Part shown: positions 16,258-23,415 of the stretch, in pieces
Layout of the letters: each line of letters begins with the position of its first letter
Numbering within the stretch: the stretch's first letter is position 1
From: a bacterium
Lineage (GTDB): Bacteria; Joyebacterota; Joyebacteria; Joyebacterales; Joyebacteraceae
Assembly (NCBI GenBank): GCA_025782395.1
Contig: JALGZD010000131.1
Coordinates: forward strand, 16,881-80,880
Length of the DNA stretch: 64,000 bases
Reading direction: 5' to 3'
The notes under the pieces: generated by a model
The model's input: only the letters and a program-made list of their open reading frames with translations
What the model was told of the DNA's origin: nothing
Database searches by the model: none
Position numbers and translations under genes: made by a program

Positions 16258-16332
16258 CAGTGCGAGTATGGTCCCGCTCCCTTTGTCAGACGCGGCAGGC
16301 TGCCTGAATCTTCAGCGCGAGTATGGTCCCGC
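16258..16332 (+). repeat. 21-bp direct repeat in the divergent intergenic region
   Basis: TCAG(T/C)GCGAGTATGGTCCCGC occurs at 16257-16277 and 16312-16332, 55 bp apart, with one mismatch. It lies between the divergent genes at 16189 and 16423 and just upstream of the plus-strand promoter, so it could be an operator. Confidence 0.55.
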
Positions 16333-16362
16333 GCACCAGGGCCGTCAAGGAAGGAGCACGGC

Positions 16363-16391
16363 TTGACACGTTCGGGCGCACTGATTAGAGT
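16363..16391 (+). promoter_or_regulatory. Promoter for the LolA-like gene
   Basis: TTGACA (16363-16368), 17 nt, TAGAGT (16386-16391). The leader is about 25 nt. Confidence 0.7.
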
Positions 16392-16422
16392 GCCAGGAGT
16401 CGCATCTTGATGGAGGTTCCCG

Positions 16423-17121
16423 TTGTCAGAGCGAGGATGGAAGTGGATCAGTGGAGTGCTTGTCGTCGCCTGTCTCGTGCCGTTGGGTTCCGCCGCGGCG
16501 GAGGCTGACTCCCTGCTGCAGATCGAGGCACTTGTCGAGCGGTACGACGCAGGCATTCTGCGCACGCGCTCACTCATAGAGAGCCTGAATGTGAACCAGG
16601 TCATGGTCGAGCCGCAGAAGAGCGGCGCCGGCAAGCGGGCTACCGCTGTGCTCAAGTATGTGGCAGGGGAGGGCATGACAAGGCAGGAGCTCTCCTCCGA
16701 GCTCTCCCATCCGGTCGGCGAATACACGCTGGAAAGCCTGACGGGACCAGAGCTTGGAGTTGGTGAGTATTCGCTGACGCTCAGTGGTATAGAGGAGATG
16801 GAAGAGACTCTGTGCTACCGCGTCGACGTGGAGGCCATCTCGCGGGACATGCGTCACTTCGACGGGACTATCTGGATATCCGTCGCAGACTGCGGCCCGG
16901 TCCGTATAGTCGGTGAAGTGGCCGATCCTCCCTTTCCAATCACGGAGATCACGCTCGACAAGTCCTTCGCTCCGTGTGGCGATGGGATGCGCTTGCTCAC
17001 AAGGCACTCGGGAGAGGTTGAGGCGAACCTGATCCTCGGTCGGAAGCGGGGCCTCAGACACATCTTCTATGAGAATTACTCGATCAGACATAATACTGGG
17101 GTTTCCTGTATCTCTGCATGA
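16423..17121 (+). CDS. Exported outer-membrane-lipoprotein-sorting-like protein (LolA/LolB fold)
   Basis: The 232-residue protein starts at TTG 16423 with GGAGG 6 nt upstream. Residues 1-27 form a signal peptide (WKWISGVLVVACLVPLGSAAA). The mature part shows the pattern of 'outer membrane lipoprotein-sorting protein' domains: a helical start (LLQIEALVERYDAGILRTRS), a strand with conserved sugar- or lipid-facing residues (CYRVDVEA), a W-I strand (GTIWISVADCGPVRIVGE) and the final LRHIFYENYSI strand. These periplasmic half-barrels carry lipid-modified proteins or glycolipids. The similarity is by fold pattern only, and the specific partner is unknown. It stands alone, under its own promoter. 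Confidence 0.6.
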   Translation: MSERGWKWISGVLVVACLVPLGSAAAEADSLLQIEALVERYDAGILRTRSLIESLNVNQVMVEPQKSGAGKRATAVLKYVAGEGMTRQELSSELSHPVGEYTLESLTGPELGVGEYSLTLSGIEEMEETLCYRVDVEAISRDMRHFDGTIWISVADCGPVRIVGEVADPPFPITEITLDKSFAPCGDGMRLLTRHSGEVEANLILGRKRGLRHIFYENYSIRHNTGVSCISA

Positions 17122-17208
17122 AAGATGTTCAGGAAGGTTGCGGCTGACCATTCTTGGAGGCCTCGCGAGGGGCTGGGAGCTGCTGGAAGGCGATTCCCCA
17201 TCGTGAAG

Positions 17209-17259
17209 CAGGAGGGATGCGCGGGGCCCGGAGAGGCTTCCGTCTCCCTCCTGTTCTTG
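17209..17259 (+). terminator. Possible terminator after the LolA-like gene
   Basis: CAGGAGGGA (17209-17217) pairs with TCCCTCCTG (17245-17253), with additional inner pairing, then TTCTTG. Confidence 0.5.
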
Positions 17260-17287
17260 ACTGTCCCCGTTATCAGTGCTTCACTCT

Positions 17288-17323
17288 ACAATGGCTTCAT
17301 GAATCACAATGGCTTCATGAACC
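17288..17323 (+). repeat. 18-bp tandem duplication in the gap 17122-17454
   Basis: ACAATGGCTTCATGAA(T/C)C is present twice in tandem. The rest of the 333-base gap shows only the hairpin at 17209 and the strong ribosome site (AAGGAGGAAG) of the next gene. Open frames across it lack any support. Confidence 0.6.
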
Positions 17324-17454
17324 ACGCAGCCGTTGCCATGACGGCTCGCAACAAGAGCTTCGCCCTCAGGGTCGTTGCCCCCACCTCCTCCGTTCGCCCG
17401 GACGGGGCTTGTCTCTCAGGACGGGCGTGACCACTGCGCCATAAGGAGGAAGCC

Positions 17455-19419
17455 ATGTCCAGATTCGAGAATGTCGTTGTTCTGGCCATCGCCGTTGTGG
17501 CGGTCTCTTCAGCCGCCGCCAGTCCGGTAACGCTCATATGGGACTACACAGCCGGCGACCATATTCGCTGCGTCTCGCCGATCGAGGACATGAACGGCGA
17601 CAACATGCCGGACGTGCTGATCGAGATCGACCACACGGGTCTTGCGAGCGGCCATCTCAAGCTTATGAGCGGCAGCGACGGCGCTGAGATCTGGGGCGTC
17701 TCCCCGGTCGGAGGCGTGAGTGGTGGCTGCGGCTACGGCGACATGTGCCTGAACACATCGCCCGACCTGAACGGTGACGGGAAGTTCGAGGCGCTCCTCG
17801 GGACCTCCTGGGGTGGTCGAACGGCCTACGCCATCCTGGCGGATGAGGATGGCGCCGTGATGTGGGATTTCGACACGTACACCGACGATCCCCCGTCCGG
17901 GTGGATCTACTCCATCGACTGGATCCCGGACGTGACTGGAGACGGGGTTCCGGACATCATCTTCGGCTGCGGCAGTGACAACAACAACGCCTACTGTGTC
18001 GACGGAACGGACGGGAGCATGATCTGGAAGCTCCAGACTCCCGATGCGGTCTACGCGGTGGCTCGGATCGGTGACGTCAACGGGAACGGGACGACCGATG
18101 TACTCGTGGCGACCGGGGACACGTACGGCGAGTACACGTACTGCGTGGATGGTGGAAGCAGTGGTATTGCAGGTTACATATGGCGCTATCACGTGGATGA
18201 CTCGAGCTACTGTGTCACCGGCATAGAGGACGTGAATGGCGACCTCATCCCCGATGCCATCATCGGAGTATGGGACTCCGCCAGGAGTGTCATCTGCGCC
18301 AGCGGCGCTGATGGCAGCCAGATATGGACTCATGCAATCGGAACCTACGTGATGCGGGTTGTTCCAATCCAGGACCTTAACGATGATGGGAAGATGGAGG
18401 TGCTCGTCGCTTCCTGGGACAACGCCATCATCTGTCTCGATGGCCGAACGGGAAACGAGTACTGGAATGTCCCGACCGGGTCCACAAACGGTGGCGACGT
18501 ATGGACGCTATGGACGCTCGACGACGTCGACTACGACGGCTACGATGACGTGATTGCCGGTTCATTCGATCTTAGGGCCTACTGCGTGAGCGGACGAACG
18601 GGCACCGTTCTCTGGGACTACACTGTAGGAAACCGCGTCTACTCAGTGCGTGGGATTCCCGACGTGAATGGCGACGGAATAGGCGATGCTATCGTTGGGA
18701 CACAGTACTACGGAGGAACCGGCGGCAAAGTCTTCTGCCTCGACGCCGATGGAGACGGGACTGTTGTTCCCGAGATCGATGAGTTCGCCTGTCTGATGGA
18801 TGGTCGCGCCGTCTCGCTCTCGTGGAGGGCATCGGCGATTGCGATAGAGGGATTCAATGTCTATCGTGCGGAGGTGGAATCATCTGTGCCCGCAGATGAG
18901 TTTCGTTCCGCACTGATGGAGGATGGCATCGAACGCATCCCTGAGATCCTCGCCGCCAGGGCCGGAGGTGATGAACGAGGAGGGTTTTCGCGGCTGAACG
19001 GGGTGCTTGTCACCGAACTCACATACCGGGATATGATGGTTGTGAACGGCACGCGGTATGCTTACCTCATCGGCGCTGTTCACGCTGATGGCTCAGAGAC
19101 CCTGGCGGGGCCGATGGAGATACTGGTGGACTTCGTAGTACCGAAACTTCTGCTCTCGCCCACGATGCCGAACCCGGCTGTCTCGGGTCTGACTCTTGAG
19201 TTCACGGCTCCTGCCGGAGCGAGTATCGCGGCTCAAGTCTACGACCTCTCCGGGCGGCTCGTGGCTCAGATCCCTGTGTGTGTCGATCTGGAGGGGAGTG
19301 GGAAGGTCGCGTGGGACGGCCGCGCTGACGATGGCACCGATGTGGCTGCCGGTGTCTATATGCTCAGAGTTCAGGCCGGAGGCGAATCGTCGGGCAGGAA
19401 GGTCGTGCTCGTGCGCTGA
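17455..19419 (+). CDS. Secreted PQQ/FG-GAP-type beta-propeller protein with FlgD-like C-terminal domain
   Basis: The 654-residue exported protein has a signal peptide (VVVLAIAVVAVSSAAASP) and an AAGGAGGAAG ribosome site. About seven repeats of 40-50 residues follow. They alternate a calcium-type loop (DMNGDNMPDVLI, DLNGDGKFEALL, DVTGDGVPDIIF, DVNGNGTTDVLV, DVNGDLIPDAII) with a W-rich strand such as GSDGAEIWGVSP or GTDGSMIWKLQT. The W-strand is characteristic of PQQ-like blades, so the whole is a closed propeller of mixed FG-GAP/PQQ character. Residues about 440-560 form a fibronectin-III-like domain (VSLSWRASAIAIEGFNVYRA). The end (PNPAVSGLTLEF...VYDLSGRLVAQI...GVYMLRVQ) is a FlgD/Ig-like sorting domain. 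Likely cell-surface or secreted, of unknown ligand. Confidence 0.85.
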   Translation: MSRFENVVVLAIAVVAVSSAAASPVTLIWDYTAGDHIRCVSPIEDMNGDNMPDVLIEIDHTGLASGHLKLMSGSDGAEIWGVSPVGGVSGGCGYGDMCLNTSPDLNGDGKFEALLGTSWGGRTAYAILADEDGAVMWDFDTYTDDPPSGWIYSIDWIPDVTGDGVPDIIFGCGSDNNNAYCVDGTDGSMIWKLQTPDAVYAVARIGDVNGNGTTDVLVATGDTYGEYTYCVDGGSSGIAGYIWRYHVDDSSYCVTGIEDVNGDLIPDAIIGVWDSARSVICASGADGSQIWTHAIGTYVMRVVPIQDLNDDGKMEVLVASWDNAIICLDGRTGNEYWNVPTGSTNGGDVWTLWTLDDVDYDGYDDVIAGSFDLRAYCVSGRTGTVLWDYTVGNRVYSVRGIPDVNGDGIGDAIVGTQYYGGTGGKVFCLDADGDGTVVPEIDEFACLMDGRAVSLSWRASAIAIEGFNVYRAEVESSVPADEFRSALMEDGIERIPEILAARAGGDERGGFSRLNGVLVTELTYRDMMVVNGTRYAYLIGAVHADGSETLAGPMEILVDFVVPKLLLSPTMPNPAVSGLTLEFTAPAGASIAAQVYDLSGRLVAQIPVCVDLEGSGKVAWDGRADDGTDVAAGVYMLRVQAGGESSGRKVVLVR

Positions 19420-19502
19420 TACCATGCCGTCGGTGTCCTGCGAGCACAGTCTGACCAAGTGGCGCCGTACCGAGTACGTGCCGCTGTTCCGTGGCAGAAA
19501 GA

Positions 19503-19530
19503 GCCGCCCCATCCAGATGGATGGGGCGGC
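19503..19530. terminator. Bidirectional terminator between convergent genes
   Basis: A perfect 12-bp stem GCCGCCCCATCC / GGATGGGGCGGC encloses a 4-nt loop. Pyrimidine-rich tracts follow on either strand (CGTTTA; CTCTTTCT on the minus strand). Confidence 0.75.
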
Positions 19531-19570
19531 CGTTTATGCGTGATCCGGCAGCTCACACCGCTCACCGCGT

Positions 19571-20140
19571 TTATCTGTACAAGGCCTTGATAGCGCCCCA
19601 GGAGACATCCTCCACCGGATTACCTCCGCAGTCTCCGGCGAGAGGTTGCTTGCCCACACCGCCGTGGGAAAGGACGCAAAAAATCTGCACGCTGTCATCG
19701 CAGAACACGATCCAGCCCGGGAACTCCGGATGATAGGTGATCTCGATATCACCCGGTGTGCCCTGGTAGAAGCAATGCAGCACAGCGATAGCTATCGGTT
19801 GCATGTCGGGTGTTATGCATTCCGTCGAAGTCAGTGTGATGCCCGTCTCATAGTCACCGACTACCACATAGCCAGGCAGGAGGATCTCGAAACTCGTAGC
19901 AGAACTCATCCCCGGCGTTACCGCCAGCCCGAAGGATATGGCTGTGAATCCCGGCCCGCCGAGGAATGTCTCGACCATGACATAGGCATCAAAGGGCGTA
20001 TACGGCTCCGGGTCAATTCGGTGATCGTACTGGGGCGGATCGAAGTCGATGTAGATGTTGTCCGCAATGATCGGGTTCGCAAGCGCCGTGCCGAAACCCA
20101 GCACCGCGACCAGTATCGAAACAATCACAGTACGCATCAT
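19571..20140 (-). CDS. Small secreted protein with C-terminal AIKALYR motif
   Basis: The start at 20140 (ATG ATG) has an excellent AAGGAGGTGCGA ribosome site. The 189-residue product has a signal peptide (MRTVIVSILVAVLGFGTALA) followed by a mature, cysteine-poor beta-type domain that begins NPIIADNIYIDFDPPQ. I do not recognise the family; a cohesin-like or transthyretin-like fold is possible. Two Cys near residues 115 and 130 and CGG near 172 precede the last residues, NPVEDVSWGAIKALYR. The identical tail on two other exported proteins here, with different codons, suggests a sorting signal. It is adjacent to and co-oriented with the beta-helix gene at 20235-21359, which carries the same tail. 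Confidence 0.78.
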   Translation of the reverse strand: MMRTVIVSILVAVLGFGTALANPIIADNIYIDFDPPQYDHRIDPEPYTPFDAYVMVETFLGGPGFTAISFGLAVTPGMSSATSFEILLPGYVVVGDYETGITLTSTECITPDMQPIAIAVLHCFYQGTPGDIEITYHPEFPGWIVFCDDSVQIFCVLSHGGVGKQPLAGDCGGNPVEDVSWGAIKALYR

Positions 20141-20234
20141 TCGCACCTCCTTGTGAGCCTGATCCCAAACCACGCACTATCATTGTACCATAGAATACCC
20201 TGATTCTCCAGTCCGCGTTCGTCGGCCTCACCTG

Positions 20235-21359
20235 TTACCGTGGATTGGCCCGATAGAGGGCCTTTATCGCGCCCCAGGAGGCGTTCTCGACCGGACTGCC
20301 GCATGCGTCGCAGCCCATACCGTGAGCGCCTATCGATTCCTCCCAGTCATTGATGGCTGGAAGAGCCGGCGAGTCGGCACAAAGAGTGAAATCCAGGGCT
20401 CCGGAGTCGCAGAAGAGAGGAGGCTCCGACAGATTGTCGTAGTGATTGCCGCAGAGCACGTCGACGGGCAGGTTGCCGTAGAAGATACAGTGAGTGATCT
20501 CGGGCTCGCTGCTGAGGCAGTAGACCCCCCTGCCGCGCAGTCCGTAGGCCACGATCGTGTTCGTAATGAGCGGATTGGCGATCTGGCAGTAGATACCGCC
20601 TCCGTTGAAGGCATCGCCCCCATAGATCGTGCAGTAGGTGATCGTGGGATTGCCACCCTGGCAGTGGATGCTCCCCCCGACCATGTCGGCGGAGCAGTTC
20701 GAGATCGTGCATCCTGTGATCGTTGACTCCGAGTTCGAGCACCAGATGGCGCCGCCGGAGAAGCCCGCTTGGCCTCCTTCAAACATGCAGTCCTCTATGA
20801 CAGAGTCTGCGAACCCGGCGCTGATGCCGGCGCCGTAGTCGGCGGTGCAGCCGGTGAACGTGCAGCCAAGAATATGGGCCGATGCCGAGGCTATGGCCAC
20901 GGCTCCGCCGGTGCTCGCGTGACTGTTCTCAAAGATGCAGTTTCTGATGGTGATGCCGGAGCCTGCGGCACAGTAGATCGAACCACCGTTTCCGCCCGCG
21001 TAGCCGTTTCTGATCGTGAGGCCTTCGATGATGCTGGTCTGGTTCTCACCCGAGTGGAAGTAAAATGCGCGGTCGTAACCTTCGCAATCGATGATCACAT
21101 CTCCGGCTCGGGGCATGAACGCGGAGATACACAGGTTTCTTCCTGCGAAATCGAGACCACGGTTGTTTTCGCCGGTGTAGATGCCCGGGGCGACCAGAAT
21201 CGTGTCGGCTTGGCTGACATTGGTATCGGCTATGGCCTCGGCGATGGTCAGCCAGTCCCCGTTGCCTTCAAGATCCACCAGGAAAGTGTCTGCTACCGCG
21301 GGCAGAGCGATGATCGCGAACGCCAGTGTGGCTGCAAGCAGGCAAGCGCTGTTTTTCAT
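20235..21359 (-). CDS. Secreted right-handed parallel beta-helix protein with AIKALYR motif
   Basis: The 374-residue exported protein has a signal peptide (CLLAATLAFAIIALPAVA). The sequence then reads LVDLEGNGDWLTIAEAIAD and ILVAPGIYTGENN. This is the usual entry to right-handed beta-helix proteins that also appears in the C1 peptidase at 29916. About ten coils follow with the repeat N/S-C-x-F/I-x-x-S/C-x-A-x-x-G-G, for example ITIRNCIFENSHASTGGA, HILGCTFTGCTADYGAG and ITGCTISNCSADMVGG, a pattern of the Pmp/NosD-like families. The tail is SPVENASWGAIKALYR followed by four more residues (ANPR). It is probably a surface adhesin or polysaccharide-binding or -lyase-like protein, but no catalytic residues are recognisable. 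Confidence 0.82.
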   Translation of the reverse strand: MKNSACLLAATLAFAIIALPAVADTFLVDLEGNGDWLTIAEAIADTNVSQADTILVAPGIYTGENNRGLDFAGRNLCISAFMPRAGDVIIDCEGYDRAFYFHSGENQTSIIEGLTIRNGYAGGNGGSIYCAAGSGITIRNCIFENSHASTGGAVAIASASAHILGCTFTGCTADYGAGISAGFADSVIEDCMFEGGQAGFSGGAIWCSNSESTITGCTISNCSADMVGGSIHCQGGNPTITYCTIYGGDAFNGGGIYCQIANPLITNTIVAYGLRGRGVYCLSSEPEITHCIFYGNLPVDVLCGNHYDNLSEPPLFCDSGALDFTLCADSPALPAINDWEESIGAHGMGCDACGSPVENASWGAIKALYRANPR

Positions 21360-21430
21360 GATATGTCCTCTCTGTTGACCGACATCAGTCTGTCTATGTC
21401 TTGGAACGTCAGCTTACGGTCGAGCGGTGG

Positions 21431-21492
21431 CGCTGTCAACGGGTGTTGCGGTCCCCCTGCGCGCCGTCAACGGGTCTCGCGGCCCCCTGCGC
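21431..21492 (+). repeat. 31-bp tandem duplication upstream of the ABC exporter genes
   Basis: CGCTGTCAACGGGTGTTGCG and GTCCCCCTGCG (copy 1) are followed directly by a copy with four to five differences; a third copy starts CGCTGTGC. It lies between the divergent beta-helix and ABC exporter genes, just upstream of a TATGCT -10-like box at 21500. Confidence 0.6.
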
Positions 21493-21564
21493 GCTGTGCT
21501 ATGCTGGCGCAACTTGGCGGACTCAAGGTCCGCGTTTGCGTATTCAGTCGTGGAGAGGCTTCGC

Positions 21565-23325
21565 GTGGGTAATCTCAGGAGCATTCTCAAGCACTTCGCC
21601 CCGTACCGCCGGGCCGTCATCATCGGTCTCGCGAGCCTGCTCGTCGTCGACGGTCTCCAGCTTCTTATCCCACGCATCATCAAGCAGGCCGTGGATGGCC
21701 TCACGGCGGGCACGGCGACGGGCGGCGACCTCGCAGGGTACGGCATGATGATAGCGGCGCTCGCGGCCGTGATCGCCGCCTTGCGCTTCGTGTGGCGCTG
21801 CCTGATCATCGGTACATCGCGGCACATTGAGGAAGACATCAGGAACAGGATCTTCGAGCATCTGCTGAGGCTCTCGTCCCGCTATTTCGCCCTCACGAAG
21901 ACCGGTGACCTGATGGCGCACGCTACGAACGATCTGAACGCCGTCCGCATGGCGTGCGGGTTTGGACTGGTGGCTACGACAGACGCCATCATTCTTGGCG
22001 TTGCGTCAATCGGGTTCATGCTTGTTTTGAACGTCAAGCTGACTCTCCTGGCGCTGATTCCGATGCCCATCATCGCCTTCTTCACCCTCAGGGCCGGGAA
22101 GCTTCTCCACCAGCGCTTCGAACGGGTCCAGGAGACGTTTTCCCATCTGATGGAGGGTGTGCGCGAGAGCATCGCGGGCATCCGTGTCGTGAAGGCCTAC
22201 GTTCAGGAGGACCATCAGCAGGAACGACTGTCCGATCTCGGGCGACGCTACATTCGCCGGAACGTCGAACTCGTCCGGATCTGGGGCGTGTTCTTCCCGT
22301 TCGTGATATTGATGTCGAGCCTGAGCGTCGTGATCGTCCTCTTCGTCGGTGGGCGGCAGGTGATGCTCGGGACGATCTCGACCGGGGATCTGGTCGCGTT
22401 CGTGAGCTATCTCGGCATACTGACCTGGCCGATGATGGCCATGGGGTGGGTCGTCAACGTACTGCAGCGCGGTTCGGCCTCGATGGGGAGGATCAACAGG
22501 ATTCTCGAGTCCGTTCCCGAGATCGTTGATTCCGAGAGGGCCGTGGACCTGGACGTGGTCCGCGGTGAGGTCGAGTTCAGGGATGTCACGTTTCAGTACG
22601 ATGACGATGCCGCGCCTGCGCTCTCGGACGTGAGCTTCGTTGTTCCTGCAGGGAGCAGCCTGGGTGTGCTGGGAAGAACCGGATCCGGAAAGAGTACCAT
22701 CTGTAATCTTCTCCTGAGGATCTTCGAGACCGGGGAGGGGCAAGTGCTCCTGGATGGTCACAATGTCAAGGGGCTCAGCCTTAGAAGCGTGAGGAGAGCG
22801 TTTGGGTACGTTCCACAGGACACGTTCCTCTTCTCCGACACGGTCGCTGAGAACATCCGGTTCGGATCGCCCGATGCCACCGACGATGACGTACGGCGGG
22901 CCGCGGAGGTTGCAAGCATTCTCGGCGAAATCGAGGAGTTGGCCGATGGCATGGACACGCTTGTGGGGGAGAGGGGCGTTACTCTCTCCGGAGGGCAGAA
23001 GCAGCGGATCGCCATTGCCAGGGCGATCGTCGCGTTGCCATCGGTGATCATCTTGGACGACGCTCTCTCGTCGGTTGATACGGCGACCGAGGAAAAGATC
23101 CAGAGGGGTCTCGCGACAGTGCTCCAGGGAAGGACGAGCATCATCGTGTCCCACAGAATCTCGTCTATCAGCGGCGCCGACGATATCATCGTGTTCGATG
23201 GCGGCCGCATCACAGAGCGCGGCACACACCAGGAGCTGCTGGCCGAAGGCGGCCTGTACGCCGACATCCATCAGAGACAGCTTCTGGAAGAAGAGATGGA
23301 CGAATCGAATGCCGACCAGGCGTAG
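21565..23325 (+). CDS. ABC exporter subunit 1 (permease-ATPase half-transporter, degenerate-site partner)
   Basis: The start is GTG 21565 with GGAGAGG 5 nt upstream, giving 586 residues, the normal half-transporter length; the frame is open further upstream without a ribosome site. There are six transmembrane helices in residues about 15-300, then an ATPase domain with Walker A GRTGSGKST (near 370), signature LSGGQKQR (near 474) and Walker B VIILDDALS (near 495). The position after the Walker B Asp is Asp instead of the usual catalytic Glu. In heterodimeric exporters such as TM287/288 this marks the subunit carrying the degenerate nucleotide site. The next gene supplies the complementary subunit, so the substrate is probably a drug or lipid, unproven. 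Confidence 0.92.
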   Translation: MGNLRSILKHFAPYRRAVIIGLASLLVVDGLQLLIPRIIKQAVDGLTAGTATGGDLAGYGMMIAALAAVIAALRFVWRCLIIGTSRHIEEDIRNRIFEHLLRLSSRYFALTKTGDLMAHATNDLNAVRMACGFGLVATTDAIILGVASIGFMLVLNVKLTLLALIPMPIIAFFTLRAGKLLHQRFERVQETFSHLMEGVRESIAGIRVVKAYVQEDHQQERLSDLGRRYIRRNVELVRIWGVFFPFVILMSSLSVVIVLFVGGRQVMLGTISTGDLVAFVSYLGILTWPMMAMGWVVNVLQRGSASMGRINRILESVPEIVDSERAVDLDVVRGEVEFRDVTFQYDDDAAPALSDVSFVVPAGSSLGVLGRTGSGKSTICNLLLRIFETGEGQVLLDGHNVKGLSLRSVRRAFGYVPQDTFLFSDTVAENIRFGSPDATDDDVRRAAEVASILGEIEELADGMDTLVGERGVTLSGGQKQRIAIARAIVALPSVIILDDALSSVDTATEEKIQRGLATVLQGRTSIIVSHRISSISGADDIIVFDGGRITERGTHQELLAEGGLYADIHQRQLLEEEMDESNADQA

Positions 23326-23415
23326 CGGGGAGCAGACGACCGTCGAGTCCAGCGGGACTCGGTCGGATCAGCGCAGCGCGGCGAGCAAGGCGCGTGGGGA
23401 CACCCGGAGAAGCAG

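Noticed and set aside
17125..17430. A 101-codon open frame in the gap before the propeller gene
   Set aside because: It runs through a hairpin and an 18-bp tandem repeat, has no ribosome site and resembles no protein I know.
22006..23271. Long minus-strand open frame opposite the first ABC exporter gene
   Set aside because: It is a codon-bias shadow of a certain gene, with no ribosome site and no recognisable domain. The same applies to long antisense frames at 3172-3885, 8494-9621, 12544-13440, 26002-27180, 37489-39126, 39537-40694 and 44569-45858.
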